DNA of 29,567 nucleotides from JABSOG01 sp041583135 (GTDB lineage: Bacteria; Pseudomonadota; Gammaproteobacteria; Enterobacterales; Alteromonadaceae): assembly GCA_041583135.1 (NCBI GenBank), contig JBFHGJ010000068.1, forward strand, positions 1-29,567. The letters run 5' to 3'. Below the pieces are notes generated by a model, which saw only the letters and a list, made by a program, of their open reading frames with translations, searched no databases and had not been told where the DNA came from. Positions 1-9,307 of this stretch are shown here, piece after piece (positions within the stretch are counted from its first letter, which is position 1; every line of letters starts with the position of its first letter). The translations under genes and the position numbers were made by a program.

Positions 1-25
1 CAGCATACCGTATGTCCATATACAT

Positions 26-49
26 AAAACCCGGCGAAAGCCGGGTTTT
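26..49. terminator. Hairpin terminator after lpxC
   Basis: A perfect 10-base-pair stem (26-35 with 40-49) closes a four-base loop, and each arm carries four A or T bases next to a CCCGGC/GCCGGG core. It lies 24 bases beyond the lpxC stop codon, so it most likely ends the dcw-lpxC transcript. The A/T runs flank the stem on both sides, so it could also stop a convergent transcript from the left. The T run lies inside the stem rather than after it. Confidence 0.8.
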
Positions 50-73
50 ATTCATTAAGCGGGGTGTTTGGCA

Positions 74-988
74 TTACGCCAGCTGGGGATTAAGAAACCC
101 TTGAGGGGCTGCGGATTCTTCCTCATAAGTGACAAATTCCCAAGCTTCTTGATTTTGGATCAGTGCTTGTAGCAGTTTGTTATTCAACGCGTGGCCCGAT
201 TTAAAGGCAGTAAACTCACCAACGATGTTGTGACCAGCCATAAACAAGTCACCCACTGCGTCTAAGATCTTATGCTTAACGAATTCATCGTTATAACGCA
301 GACCCTCACGATTGAGCACCTTGTAGTCATCCAGCACTACGGCATTTTCCATCGAGCCACCAAGGGCCAAGTTATTGGCATGAAGATATTCGATATCTTT
401 CATAAAACCAAAGGTTCTGGCACGGCTGATGTCTTTAATAAACGCCGCTGGTGAAATATCGATAGACAGCCTCTGTGGTGACTGAGAGATCGCCGGGTGG
501 TCAAAGTCAATCGCGAAATTGACTCTAAAGCCCTGATCAAATGGGGTAAACTGCGCCCATTTGTCGCCTTCCTCTACCCGTACCGTTTGCTTGATACGAA
601 TAAAGCGTTTGGCAACCGACTGTTCTTCAATACCGGCTTTTTGGATCAGGTAGACAAACGAAATGGCACTGCCGTCCATAATCGGAATTTCAGGCGCATC
701 GACGTCGATGACCATGTTGTCTATACCCAAACCGGCAATGGCAGCCACGAGGTGTTCAGTGGTAGATAGGCGAACATCGTTTTCGCCGATCAAACATGTA
801 CACATCATGGTGTCGCCAACCAAAAAGGGATCCGTCTTAAATTCGACAATCGGATCCAAATCAACGCGACGGAAGATAATACCGGTGTTTTCAGGGGCTG
901 GACGTAAAGTCATCGAGACTTTATCACCCTTGTGTAAACCCACACCGGTTGCGCTGACAATTTGTTTGATAGTACGTTGTTTAATCAT
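74..988 (-). CDS. lpxC: UDP-3-O-acyl-N-acetylglucosamine deacetylase
   Basis: Zinc-dependent cytosolic deacetylase that catalyses the committed step of lipid A synthesis. The 304 residues match the usual length of about 305. Zinc ligands are visible: H79 in STTEHL, and H239 and D243 in VKHKILDAVGD. The catalytic-site histidine H266 lies in KSGHALNN. I start at the ATG giving MIKQRT, the family N-terminus; in-frame ATGs four and five codons... upstream at 997 and 1000 are possible but would add non-family residues, and no strong ribosome binding site decides between them. The protein ends in a nonpolar Leu-Ala tail. In E. coli such a tail is the handle for FtsH proteolysis, so similar control is likely. 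It is the last gene of the cluster, 249 bases after ftsZ, and may have its own promoter in that gap. Confidence 0.97.
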   Translation of the reverse strand: MIKQRTIKQIVSATGVGLHKGDKVSMTLRPAPENTGIIFRRVDLDPIVEFKTDPFLVGDTMMCTCLIGENDVRLSTTEHLVAAIAGLGIDNMVIDVDAPEIPIMDGSAISFVYLIQKAGIEEQSVAKRFIRIKQTVRVEEGDKWAQFTPFDQGFRVNFAIDFDHPAISQSPQRLSIDISPAAFIKDISRARTFGFMKDIEYLHANNLALGGSMENAVVLDDYKVLNREGLRYNDEFVKHKILDAVGDLFMAGHNIVGEFTAFKSGHALNNKLLQALIQNQEAWEFVTYEEESAAPQGFLNPQLA

Positions 989-1237
989 ATTTACCATCAT
1001 TAAAGTGTTTAAATATTAACCATCCCCGTAAAAAGGGTGGGCAATTTTACCACAATGTTTGAAAAATACTACTTTTTATACATTTGAACGCAAAATTCTC
1101 CAGCAAAGGGGCACTTTTGACCAGACTTTATCAAACAAATGATAAAGTTCGCCTCAGTAGACCGCCTTTAGCGTGACAAGTTCAACCTGCCAGAGCAATT
1201 TGCGCAAAAACAAATGTAACCAATTGCGCATCGGCAA
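989..1237. other. ftsZ-lpxC intergenic region
   Basis: A 249-base gap, the largest inside the cluster, with no convincing gene. It is A/T-rich next to lpxC. On the minus strand a TAAAAT hexamer (1044-1049) could be a -10 element for lpxC, but no good -35 box lies at the right distance. A perfect 9-base inverted repeat occupies 1125-1148. Two TGCGCA palindromes lie just after the ftsZ stop (about 1201-1206 and 1224-1229). A separate lpxC promoter is plausible by analogy with other gammaproteobacteria but is not shown. Confidence 0.5.
1125..1148. repeat. Inverted repeat between ftsZ and lpxC
   Basis: ACTTTATCA (1125-1133) and its exact complement TGATAAAGT (1140-1148) flank a six-base spacer. 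The stem has little G/C and is not followed by a T run, so it is a poor terminator. It could be a regulator binding site or an mRNA stem-loop upstream of lpxC. Confidence 0.55.
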
Positions 1238-2422
1238 TTAGTCAGCTTGCTTGCGCAAAAATGCCGGAATATCCAAATAGCTTTCTTTATCGGCTTCAGG
1301 CGCCGGCGTGCTCTTAGTATGTTGCACCGATTGGGTTTCCAACATCTGGTTAGAGATCGCGTGCGTATCAATCGCCGCTGAAGAACCTAAAGTCGAAGCG
1401 CCGCTCGGTGTCAATGGCGCACGGCTAGGCGTGCTGTTTTGCACCAAAGAAATATCGGCTTTTTTGCTCTCGCCAATACCAGTAGCAACCACAGTTACGC
1501 GTAGCTCATCGGTCATATCCATATCGATAACGGCACCGACAACCACTGTCGCATTCTCAGAGGCAAACGCCTTAACGGCATTACCGACGGTTTCAAACTC
1601 CTCGATTGAAATATCAAGGCCAGCGGTAATGTTAACCAAAATACCTTTGGCACCTGACAAATCGACATCTTCAAGCAGTGGGCTTGAGATAGCCGCTTCT
1701 GACGCTTCTTCTGCTCTGTCAGGACCAGATGCAACACCGGTACCCATCATCGCAGTACCCATTTCAGACATCACGGTGCGTACGTCGGCAAAGTCAACGT
1801 TGATAAGGCCCGGACGAGTGATAAGCTCGGCAATGCCTTGTACAGCGCCTAACAACACATTATTGGCCGCTTTAAAGGCATCTAACAAGCTGGTGCCTTT
1901 ACCCAACACTTTAAGCAACTTGTCATTAGGAATGGTGATCAACGAATCAACGTTTTTCGCCAGCTCAGTGATACCTTCCTCAGCGTGATTCATACGCTTT
2001 TTGCCTTCAAAAGGGAAAGGCTTGGTTACCACCGCAACCGTCAATACTCCCAATTCTTTGGCCACTTCGGCAACAATTGGTGCAGCGCCGGTACCAGTAC
2101 CGCCACCCATACCGGCAGCGATAAATACCATATCGGCACCTTCAAGGGTTTGACGCAACATTTCACGGTCTTCTTCTGCCGCTTGACGACCAATTTCAGG
2201 GTTGGCACCTGCGCCCAAACCTTTGGTGACATTGGCACCCAATTGAATGGTCATACCCGCAGAAGATTTTCTCAGCGCCTGAGAATCCGTGTTGGCCGTG
2301 ATAAAATCAACGCCTTCAATGGTTTGCTCAAGCATGTGCTCAACGGCGTTACCACCGCCACCACCGACGCCGATAACCTTAATTACCGCGTCTTCATTGT
2401 GATTTTCCATCAGTTCATACAT
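1238..2422 (-). CDS. ftsZ: Cell division GTPase FtsZ
   Basis: Tubulin-like GTPase that polymerises into the Z ring at midcell and recruits the divisome. In the 394 residues I see the GTP-binding glycine motif GGGTGTG at 106-112, the upstream VIGVGGGGGNAVEHM region, and the T7-loop segment NVDFADVR near 205-215, which completes the neighbour's GTPase site. A variable linker follows from about 317, and the conserved tail DIPAFLRKQAD binds FtsA, ZipA and other partners. I chose ATG 2422 (MYELMENH) over the upstream start at 2446. It has a good Shine-Dalgarno (GGAGAAAG, four bases before) and matches the E. coli N-terminus. It lies 72 bases after ftsA. Confidence 0.98.
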   Translation of the reverse strand: MYELMENHNEDAVIKVIGVGGGGGNAVEHMLEQTIEGVDFITANTDSQALRKSSAGMTIQLGANVTKGLGAGANPEIGRQAAEEDREMLRQTLEGADMVFIAAGMGGGTGTGAAPIVAEVAKELGVLTVAVVTKPFPFEGKKRMNHAEEGITELAKNVDSLITIPNDKLLKVLGKGTSLLDAFKAANNVLLGAVQGIAELITRPGLINVDFADVRTVMSEMGTAMMGTGVASGPDRAEEASEAAISSPLLEDVDLSGAKGILVNITAGLDISIEEFETVGNAVKAFASENATVVVGAVIDMDMTDELRVTVVATGIGESKKADISLVQNSTPSRAPLTPSGASTLGSSAAIDTHAISNQMLETQSVQHTKSTPAPEADKESYLDIPAFLRKQAD

Positions 2423-2494
2423 CTTGCTTTCTCCGCATTTGCTCATGTCTTATGGTCAAAACCCGCTAAACTCCTGACCACGTGACTGTTCTTT

Positions 2495-3730
2495 TTAAAA
2501 TTCGCCTTTAAACCAACTGGAAATGCGACGCAACATATTACCAACACCGGCAACATTATGCGATTCATTCATAGCATGGTTTTTCATTTCTTTACCATAT
2601 AGCAACAGCCCCACCGCCGTGGCATAACAGGGATCTTCAACATATTCCGATAACCCGATGACACCGATGGGTTTGCCCAGTCGCACCGGCATTTGGAAGA
2701 TATCTTCGGCCAGCTCCACTGCCCCTTCCATTTTTGCCGTGCCACCGGTCAACACTACCCCTGCCGCTATTTGGCTTTCTAGGCCACTGGCCTTAATTCG
2801 CTCGTGAACCATTTCAAACAATTCACGATACCGAGGCTCAACCACCTCGGCCAAAGTGTGCCGCGACATTGAGCGGGCCGGACGGCCGCCAACGCTTGGC
2901 ACCTCAATACTTTCTTCGCTGCTGGCCATATTGCGAATGGCGCAGGCATATTCCACTTTAATTTCTTCGGCATAACCGATAGGCGTGCGGAATATCTTGG
3001 CGATATCACTGGTCACCTGATTGCCTGCCACCGGCACAACCGCCGAGTAACGCACCGCGCCATTGGTGTAGATCACAATATCAATGGTGCCCCCACCGAT
3101 ATCGACCACACACACGCCGAGATCTTTCTCATCATCGGTCAACACCGCATAGCTTGACGCCAGCGCGGTAAAAATCAGCTGATCGGCATGTAATTCACAG
3201 CGCTCGACACATTTAACGATATTCTTCGCCATGTCGTTGGCACAGGTTACAATATGCACCTTGGCCTCCATACGCACGCCGGACATGCCAACCGGGCTTT
3301 TAATGCCCTCTTGCATATCGACAGAGAATTCTTGCGGCAACACATGCAGCATTCTTCTTTCGGCCGACATCGGCACCGACTTCGCAGCATGCATCACGCT
3401 GTCCACATCATCCTGATCTACCTCAGAATCATTGATGGCCACCATGCCGCTTTCATTCTGGCAGGCGATGTGTTTACCGGAGATCCCCAAATAAACCGAC
3501 GAAATACGGCAATCAGCCATCATTTCCGCCTCATCCACCGCTTTTTGTATCGACCCAATGACCTTGTTTAAGTCATTGACGCCGCCCTTATCCATGCCTT
3601 TGGCCGGACAATTTCCCACGGCCACGACACTGAGCTGGCCGTCATCGGTGATCTCGCCTACAACGGCGGCGATCTTCGACGTACCAATGTCCAAGGCCAC
3701 GATTAAATTTCTGTCCACTTCTTTAGCCAT
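2495..3730 (-). CDS. ftsA: Cell division protein FtsA
   Basis: Actin-like ATPase that tethers FtsZ filaments to the inner membrane and signals to the septal synthase. Actin-fold phosphate motifs are visible: ALDIGTSK (12-19), VVDIGGGTIDI near residue 205, and GVVLTGGTAKMEG in the last quarter. The C-terminus MLRRISSWFKGEF has the hydrophobic and basic pattern of the membrane-targeting amphipathic helix. The 411 residues fit the family. Three consecutive start-like codons occur (TTG 3736, ATG 3733, ATG 3730). I prefer ATG 3730 because an AAGAG element sits six bases before it. That gives MAKEVDR, close to family N-termini. It begins nine bases after the ftsQ stop. Confidence 0.97.
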   Translation of the reverse strand: MAKEVDRNLIVALDIGTSKIAAVVGEITDDGQLSVVAVGNCPAKGMDKGGVNDLNKVIGSIQKAVDEAEMMADCRISSVYLGISGKHIACQNESGMVAINDSEVDQDDVDSVMHAAKSVPMSAERRMLHVLPQEFSVDMQEGIKSPVGMSGVRMEAKVHIVTCANDMAKNIVKCVERCELHADQLIFTALASSYAVLTDDEKDLGVCVVDIGGGTIDIVIYTNGAVRYSAVVPVAGNQVTSDIAKIFRTPIGYAEEIKVEYACAIRNMASSEESIEVPSVGGRPARSMSRHTLAEVVEPRYRELFEMVHERIKASGLESQIAAGVVLTGGTAKMEGAVELAEDIFQMPVRLGKPIGVIGLSEYVEDPCYATAVGLLLYGKEMKNHAMNESHNVAGVGNMLRRISSWFKGEF

Positions 3731-3739
3731 CATCAACTC

Positions 3740-4486
3740 TTATTGATTCTCAGGTGTTGTATTCCAACTTACTGCCATGCCGGTGTCATATCGCAAATCG
3801 ATGGTTTGCACCGCCAGCGGCTTATGCTTTTCAATCAGCGCATACATATCGATAAACCTTTGTATCCGCTCTACAGTTTGTTCGGTGCCGAGTTTCAACA
3901 GCACACCGTTTTTCAGCTCTAACTGCCAAGACTGTCTGGCAGAAAGACTTAAACTCTCAATGTTAAAGCCATTGATGCTCAGCAGGCTGTTAAAATCACG
4001 GAAGCCTTGCAAAGCGTCAGCGGCGCTCCCCTCGGCGCTGACCAACTGCGGTAGCGCAACCTCATCGTCAAGTGGCGCATCGAATACCTCACCATAGGTA
4101 TTGACCAAATGACCGCCGTTCCATCGCGCCACCACCTCTTGTTCAATCACATGAACATTTAAGATATCGGGCCACTTTTTGCGCACCGACACCCGATAAA
4201 CCCAGGGCAACGACTCAATCCGTTTTTGCACCTGATTGACATCAACATTAAAAAAGCTGCCAACCCGGCTATCAAGCACTGTCTTTTCAATCTCTTGGGC
4301 ATCGGCATATTTCAGCTCGCCGCTCACCACCACATGCCTAAGAGGCACCTGCTTTTCATCCATCAGCCAATCGACGATGCGATTGTATCCCCACATCATG
4401 CTCAGCAGCACCATCAGGAAAAACAGCATTCCCGACACCTGCGGCCAATTAACCTTGGCCAGTTTATCCCTCAGCGTTTGCGCCAT
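3740..4486 (-). CDS. ftsQ: Divisome protein FtsQ
   Basis: Bitopic inner-membrane protein that scaffolds the FtsQ-FtsL-FtsB complex and links early and late divisome proteins. The 248 residues show a short cytoplasmic N-terminus, one membrane segment at about 16-36, then a POTRA domain at about 48-117 starting at the VPLRHVVVSG strand. The ESLPWVYRVSVRKKWPDILNV stretch within it is typical of FtsQ. The periplasmic beta domain follows. It lies between ddlB (15-base gap) and ftsA (9-base gap), its standard place. Confidence 0.95.
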   Translation of the reverse strand: MAQTLRDKLAKVNWPQVSGMLFFLMVLLSMMWGYNRIVDWLMDEKQVPLRHVVVSGELKYADAQEIEKTVLDSRVGSFFNVDVNQVQKRIESLPWVYRVSVRKKWPDILNVHVIEQEVVARWNGGHLVNTYGEVFDAPLDDEVALPQLVSAEGSAADALQGFRDFNSLLSINGFNIESLSLSARQSWQLELKNGVLLKLGTEQTVERIQRFIDMYALIEKHKPLAVQTIDLRYDTGMAVSWNTTPENQ

Positions 4487-4501
4487 GCTGGAGCCACCGT
4501 A

Positions 4502-5428
4502 TTATTCAATTTCGGCCGTGGCGAGTATTTCCAACAACAACGCCTCAAGCGACAAACCGCTGACCTTAGCCGCCATCGGCACCAAAGACTTGGCAGTCAT
4601 TCCCGGGATGGTGTTCACCTCCAGCAGATAAAACTGTCCGTCTTTATCACGCATCGCATCGACTCGGCCCCAACCTTTTGCACCGACCACGTTAAACGCC
4701 GCCAACGCCAACTGCTGCAACTGCTGCTCATCGGCACGCGAAAGCTCACATGGGCACAAATACTCAGTGCTGTTGCTTTGGTACTTGGCGGTATAGTCAT
4801 AAAACGTTCTTGGCGTTCGCAGTTCAATCACCGGCAACGCCCTGTTGTTCAATATGGCCACCGTATATTCAGGACCATCGATAAAAGCTTCAACAATAAT
4901 GGTTTGGTCGTAGTCAAATGCCAGAGTCAGCGCCTGCGCCAACTGTGCTGGCGTTTCGGCGCGATTCATGCCGATGCTCGAACCTTCGTTGGCCGGTTTG
5001 ACAAACACAATGCCACCTAAGCGCGCTAAAATATCCGCTTCATTGCCAGCTTGATAACTGTGCTTGTGCACCAGTTCAAATGGCGGCGTCGCCAAATGAT
5101 TCGCTTTAAACAACTGCTTAGAGCGCGATTTGTCCATGGCCAAAGCTGAACCGAGTACACCGCTGCCGGTGCAGGGGATACCCATAAAACTCAGTGCGCC
5201 CTGAATCGTGCCGTCTTCACCACCACGTCCGTGGATCACGTTGAATACCCGGTCGATACCCAGCGCGCTCAACTCACTCAGCGGCCGTTCTTTGGGATCA
5301 AACCCGATGGCATCAACACCTGCGGCAATCAAACCGTTGAGCACCGTCTCACCAGATTTTAACGACACTTCTCGCTCTGCCGCACTGCCGCCGTATAACA
5401 CCGCAACTTTGCCAAAATCCACGCTCAT
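4502..5428 (-). CDS. ddlB: D-alanine--D-alanine ligase
   Basis: ATP-grasp ligase that makes D-Ala-D-Ala for MurF in the cytosol. The 308 residues match DdlB length. Visible family motifs are LYGGSAAEREVSL near the N-terminus, NVIHGRGGEDG, the ATP-binding FVKPANEGSSIG, STEYLCP, and the metal-binding C-terminal segment VNTIPGMTAKS. The start overlaps the murC stop in an ATGA arrangement, so translation is probably coupled. The symbol follows the cluster position; sequence alone would only say Ddl. Confidence 0.96.
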   Translation of the reverse strand: MSVDFGKVAVLYGGSAAEREVSLKSGETVLNGLIAAGVDAIGFDPKERPLSELSALGIDRVFNVIHGRGGEDGTIQGALSFMGIPCTGSGVLGSALAMDKSRSKQLFKANHLATPPFELVHKHSYQAGNEADILARLGGIVFVKPANEGSSIGMNRAETPAQLAQALTLAFDYDQTIIVEAFIDGPEYTVAILNNRALPVIELRTPRTFYDYTAKYQSNSTEYLCPCELSRADEQQLQQLALAAFNVVGAKGWGRVDAMRDKDGQFYLLEVNTIPGMTAKSLVPMAAKVSGLSLEALLLEILATAEIE

Positions 5429-6885
5429 GATTGCCCTTGCTCCAGCAACTTTTGTTTGTCTAAGCCCGTTTCGCTGATGGCTTTGACCATGGTGCCGATA
5501 TCACCGGCGCCTTGCGTCAACAGCACATCGCCGGGCGCCAACACATCGGCCAAAATACCAAACAGTGAACTGGGCGGCTCAACATGAATCGGGTCGAGCT
5601 TGCCACGTTGACGCACACTGCGGCACAAGCTGCGGCTATCGGCACCTGGTACCGGCTCCTCGCCAGCGGCATAAACCTCAAGCAGCAGTAAAACATCAAC
5701 CTCAGACAACACTCGTACAAAGTCTTCATACAAGTCTCTGGTCCGAGTATAACGATGTGGTTGATACACCATGACCAAGCGTCTATCAGGCCAACCGGCT
5801 CTGGCTGCGGCTATCGTTGCCGCCACTTCACTTGGGTGGTGTCCATAGTCATCCACCAGCATCACGCTGCCGCCTTCAACCGGCAGTTCACCATACTGCT
5901 CAAATCGTCTGCCAATGCCTTCAAACAGGTCAAGGGCAGTAATAATATCTTCAGCGCTAATCCCTTCATCCAATGCGACTACCGCAGCAGCTGTGGCATT
6001 GAGCGCATTGTGCAATCCCGGCAAATTAAGCTTGATATCGAGCTTGGTGCCATCGGGACCTTCAATGCTGAAATAGCTGCGATTGCCCTTTTGTCGATAA
6101 TCGCTCAGCACATAATCGGCCTCTGCCGACTGACCATAGGTGATGAGCTTACGGCCGACACGGCTCGAAATGTCTTTCACCACAGGGTCGTCAATACAGA
6201 CCACCGCAACCCCGTAAAACGGTAGATTGCGAACAAAGTCAACATAGGTGGATTTGAGCTTCTCAAAATCCCCCTGATAGGTGTCCATGTGGTCCGCTTC
6301 AATATTGGTCACCACCGATATCATCGGCTGCAAATGCAAAAACGAGGCGTCGGACTCATCGGCTTCAGCGATGAGGTAACGGCTTTTTCCTAACCTTGCA
6401 TTACTGCCCGCGCTATTGAGCAAACCACCGATCACAAACGTCGGGTCCAATTGCGCTTGGGCAAAAATGGTGGCGATCAAACTGGTGGTCGTCGTTTTAC
6501 CATGAGTGCCCGCAATGGCAATGCCATGACGAAAACGCATCAGTTCGGCCAGCATCTCGGCACGCTGAACAATTGGAACGCGCTGTTCTTTGGCTGCCTG
6601 TAATTCAATGTTGTCTTCACTTACCGCACTTGAGACCACCACCACAGAGGCGCCGGCAATATTCTCGGCGTCATGGCCAATATTGATCTGTGCACCTAAC
6701 CTGCGTAAGCGGTTGACCACATTACCCTGACCGATGTCAGAGCCTGTGATGCGGTAACCTTCATTTAGCAATACTTCGGCGATACCACCCATACCGGCAC
6801 CACCGATGCCGACAAAGTGAATCTGGCTCACTCTGCGCATCTCAGGTACCGTTGCTTTTTGTAACTTCAAGCTTGTCTTACTCAT
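5425..6885 (-). CDS. murC: UDP-N-acetylmuramate--L-alanine ligase
   Basis: Cytosolic Mur ligase that adds L-Ala, the first stem residue, to UDP-MurNAc using ATP. The N-terminal Rossmann glycine motif HFVGIGGAGMGGIAEVL is at about 23-39 and the P-loop GTHGKTTTT at 126-134. Further family blocks are AEADESDASFLHLQP, TNIEADHMDTY and VDDYGHHPSEVAATI. I use ATG 6885 (MSKTSLK, 486 residues). It overlaps the murG stop as ATGA, and the downstream VPEMRRVSQIHFVG matches E. coli; the longer frame to 6918 would run deep into murG. Confidence 0.97.
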   Translation of the reverse strand: MSKTSLKLQKATVPEMRRVSQIHFVGIGGAGMGGIAEVLLNEGYRITGSDIGQGNVVNRLRRLGAQINIGHDAENIAGASVVVVSSAVSEDNIELQAAKEQRVPIVQRAEMLAELMRFRHGIAIAGTHGKTTTTSLIATIFAQAQLDPTFVIGGLLNSAGSNARLGKSRYLIAEADESDASFLHLQPMISVVTNIEADHMDTYQGDFEKLKSTYVDFVRNLPFYGVAVVCIDDPVVKDISSRVGRKLITYGQSAEADYVLSDYRQKGNRSYFSIEGPDGTKLDIKLNLPGLHNALNATAAAVVALDEGISAEDIITALDLFEGIGRRFEQYGELPVEGGSVMLVDDYGHHPSEVAATIAAARAGWPDRRLVMVYQPHRYTRTRDLYEDFVRVLSEVDVLLLLEVYAAGEEPVPGADSRSLCRSVRQRGKLDPIHVEPPSSLFGILADVLAPGDVLLTQGAGDIGTMVKAISETGLDKQKLLEQGQS

Positions 6886-7982
6886 CTTATACCGTATGGG
6901 TCTGCCAATGCTTTGCAATAACCGGCCACCTTATCGGTTGCATCGGTAATTGCCACTCTCTTTGCATGTTGCGCCATTTTATTGAGCGCCTGCCTGTCTT
7001 CTATCAACTCGCCAATGCGAGTGATATTCTCTGGTGTCATCAAATCCTGTTGCTGGATGATAATTGCCGCGCCATTATCGGCCAGCCATCCGGCGTTGGT
7101 GGTTTGATGGTCATCCACCGCGTATGGGTATGGCACAAATATCGCACCAACACCTGCGGCAGCAACCTCAGCCACCGTCAGCGCTCCCGCTCGGCAAATC
7201 ACTAAATCTGCCCAAGCATAAGCACTGACCATATCCGTAATAAACTCGGTGACTTTCACCTTGTCATTGTCTTTGAGCAATGTCTGATATCGCTCAGCAA
7301 CCTTTTCCTGATTGCCACGGCCGGTTTGATGCCACACCGCGATAGTATTTTTTGCTTTGGCCGCAGCCAAAATTTGCGGCACATTCTCATTCAGAGCCAA
7401 AGCCCCTAAACTGCCGCCTAAAATCAATACCTTTAACGGCTCATCACTGGCGGTTAAATCCCGTGGCATTTTGGCCAGCGCGGCAATGTCTTTACGGATT
7501 GGGTTACCGACCAAAACGGCATTGGCCCGACCCTCAAACGTATTGGGAAACGCCACCAATACCTTTTTACTAAAGCGTGCCAAAATGCGATTGGTCATAC
7601 CCGCAACGGCATTTTGCTCATGTAACAGCAAAGGCTTGCCGAGCAGCCATGCGGCAATACCGCCCGGCCCACTGGCATAACCGCCCAAACCTAAAACCAC
7701 TTCGGGCTTTTCTTGGCGGATCACAGCCATTGCCTGCAATATCGAACGTAGCAACATAAAGGGGGCAAACAACTTCTTAAGTAGCCCTTTGCCGCGTAAC
7801 CCAACCACATCAATAAAATGGATAGGATAACCATGCTCCGGTACCAAGGTCGCTTCCATTCGCTCTTTGGTGCCTAGCCAACAAATCTGCCAACCTTGTT
7901 CTGCCAAAGCATCTGCGACAGCCAACCCGGGAAATATATGCCCGCCGGTACCGCCCGCCATTACTAAAATCTTACCGTTCAT
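6882..7982 (-). CDS. murG: Lipid II synthase (N-acetylglucosaminyl transferase)
   Basis: Peripheral inner-membrane GT-B glycosyltransferase that adds GlcNAc to lipid I to give lipid II. The 366 residues contain the first glycine loop GGTGGH at 10-15, HEQNAVAG at 121-128, the second glycine loop LGGSLGA near 188-194, and the nucleotide-sugar binding region CRAGALTVAEVAAAG at 263-277 followed by PYPYAVDDHQ. Its start overlaps the ftsW stop and its stop overlaps the murC start, both by four bases, indicating tight translational coupling. Confidence 0.97.
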   Translation of the reverse strand: MNGKILVMAGGTGGHIFPGLAVADALAEQGWQICWLGTKERMEATLVPEHGYPIHFIDVVGLRGKGLLKKLFAPFMLLRSILQAMAVIRQEKPEVVLGLGGYASGPGGIAAWLLGKPLLLHEQNAVAGMTNRILARFSKKVLVAFPNTFEGRANAVLVGNPIRKDIAALAKMPRDLTASDEPLKVLILGGSLGALALNENVPQILAAAKAKNTIAVWHQTGRGNQEKVAERYQTLLKDNDKVKVTEFITDMVSAYAWADLVICRAGALTVAEVAAAGVGAIFVPYPYAVDDHQTTNAGWLADNGAAIIIQQQDLMTPENITRIGELIEDRQALNKMAQHAKRVAITDATDKVAGYCKALADPYGIR

Positions 7983-9307
7983 ACCACGCCTCGGCGCATG
8001 GTTTGCTTGCTCGCCATGCGATACTCATGGTCGATACGCAATAACACCGCGACTGCCATAAACATCACAATAATGCTGCTGCCACCATAGCTGACCAAGG
8101 GAAAGGTCAAGCCCTTGGTCGGCATTATGCCGGCGCTGGCGCCGACATTGACCATGGTTTGAAAACTAAACCACACGCCGATGGCCATAGCAAAGTAACC
8201 CTCAAAGGCTTTACCGCCTTTCAGCACTCTTTGACCAATCAACATCGCCTTGAAAATGATCACCAGCTGCAACACCAATACCGCCAAAACGCCGACTAAG
8301 CCAAGTTCTTCGGCCAACACCGCAATAACAAAGTCGGTATGGGCTTCAGGCAAGTACGCCAGCTTTTGCACACTGTTACCAAGCCCTTGACCAAACCAAT
8401 CGCCACGGCCATAGGCCATAAGCGATTGAGTCAGCTGATACCCTTTACCAAACGGGTCCTGCCATGGGTCAAGGAACGAGGTGACCCGTGCCATGCGATA
8501 AGGCTCGATTAAAATCAAGGTCACCAACGCCAAGGCGCCGGTGGCTATCAAACCAAAGAACTGCCATAACTTGGCACCCGCCAAAAACAGTAAACTCAAA
8601 GTAGTAATAAACATCACCACCACAGTGCCCAAATCCGGCTGATTGAGCAGCAAAATCGCGGCGACGAAAAATACCACCAATGGCTTCACAAAGCCTTTAA
8701 AATGGACTTTTATTTCATCATGCTTACGCACTAGGTAGCTCGATAAATAGGCAAAGAAAAATAACTTTGCCGGCTCCGCCGCCTGAATATTGATTGGCCC
8801 AAGTACAATCCAACGGGTAGAACCGTTCACCGTTCTGCCTATCAACAACACCAGCACCAATAACGTAATGCTCGATGCCAGTAAATAGCCGTTGTAACGC
8901 TGCCACAAATTCATCGGCAATTGCAGCACTACGGTCGCCGCTATCGTCGCGATGCCGATAAAAATCAAATGGCGTATCACAATGTGATAGCTATTTGCAT
9001 AAATTCGCTCTGCTGCAGGCATTGAGGCCGAAGCGACCATCACCAGCCCTAACGACACCAACAGCATCACCGTGAGCAACAAACCACGGTCAAATAGACC
9101 TTGCGGCTGCGGACGCCAACCCAAGGTGTCGGTTAAGAACTCAGCGAAGTTAAAGCCCATTTGCTTATGGCTATCACCTTGTAAATCCGTGCCCTTCGCT
9201 TTGGCCTTTTTCAGCGCACGTTTGTTCGGCTTTTTCTCTGTGCTTTGCTCAGGCACATCAGCGCTCATCTCATTTAGCGGCTCAGTAGTTAAGGTCTCAG
9301 TGGACAT
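7979..9307 (-). CDS. ftsW: Septal peptidoglycan polymerase FtsW
   Basis: SEDS-family integral membrane glycosyltransferase that polymerises lipid II at the septum with FtsI. The 442 residues have about ten hydrophobic segments from residue 75 on. The conserved PEAHTDFVIAVLAEELG loop contains D325, matching the catalytic aspartate of E. coli FtsW. I chose ATG 9307 because a strong GGAGGT lies five bases before it; the longer frame to 9355 would sit inside murD. A cytoplasmic N-terminal stretch of about 70 residues precedes the first membrane segment. It carries a lysine-rich run near residues 26-39 and looks longer than in E. coli. The start overlaps the murD stop by 11 bases. Confidence 0.96.
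   Translation of the reverse strand: MSTETLTTEPLNEMSADVPEQSTEKKPNKRALKKAKAKGTDLQGDSHKQMGFNFAEFLTDTLGWRPQPQGLFDRGLLLTVMLLVSLGLVMVASASMPAAERIYANSYHIVIRHLIFIGIATIAATVVLQLPMNLWQRYNGYLLASSITLLVLVLLIGRTVNGSTRWIVLGPINIQAAEPAKLFFFAYLSSYLVRKHDEIKVHFKGFVKPLVVFFVAAILLLNQPDLGTVVVMFITTLSLLFLAGAKLWQFFGLIATGALALVTLILIEPYRMARVTSFLDPWQDPFGKGYQLTQSLMAYGRGDWFGQGLGNSVQKLAYLPEAHTDFVIAVLAEELGLVGVLAVLVLQLVIIFKAMLIGQRVLKGGKAFEGYFAMAIGVWFSFQTMVNVGASAGIMPTKGLTFPLVSYGGSSIIVMFMAVAVLLRIDHEYRMASKQTMRRGVV

Noticed and set aside
663..1019. Plus-strand frame of 118 codons antisense to lpxC
   Set aside because: It lies across lpxC, which is certain from its motifs; the translation is low-complexity shadow sequence. Similar frames opposite ftsZ (1308-1988, 1985-2485), ddlB (4226-5020) and ftsW were rejected for the same reason.
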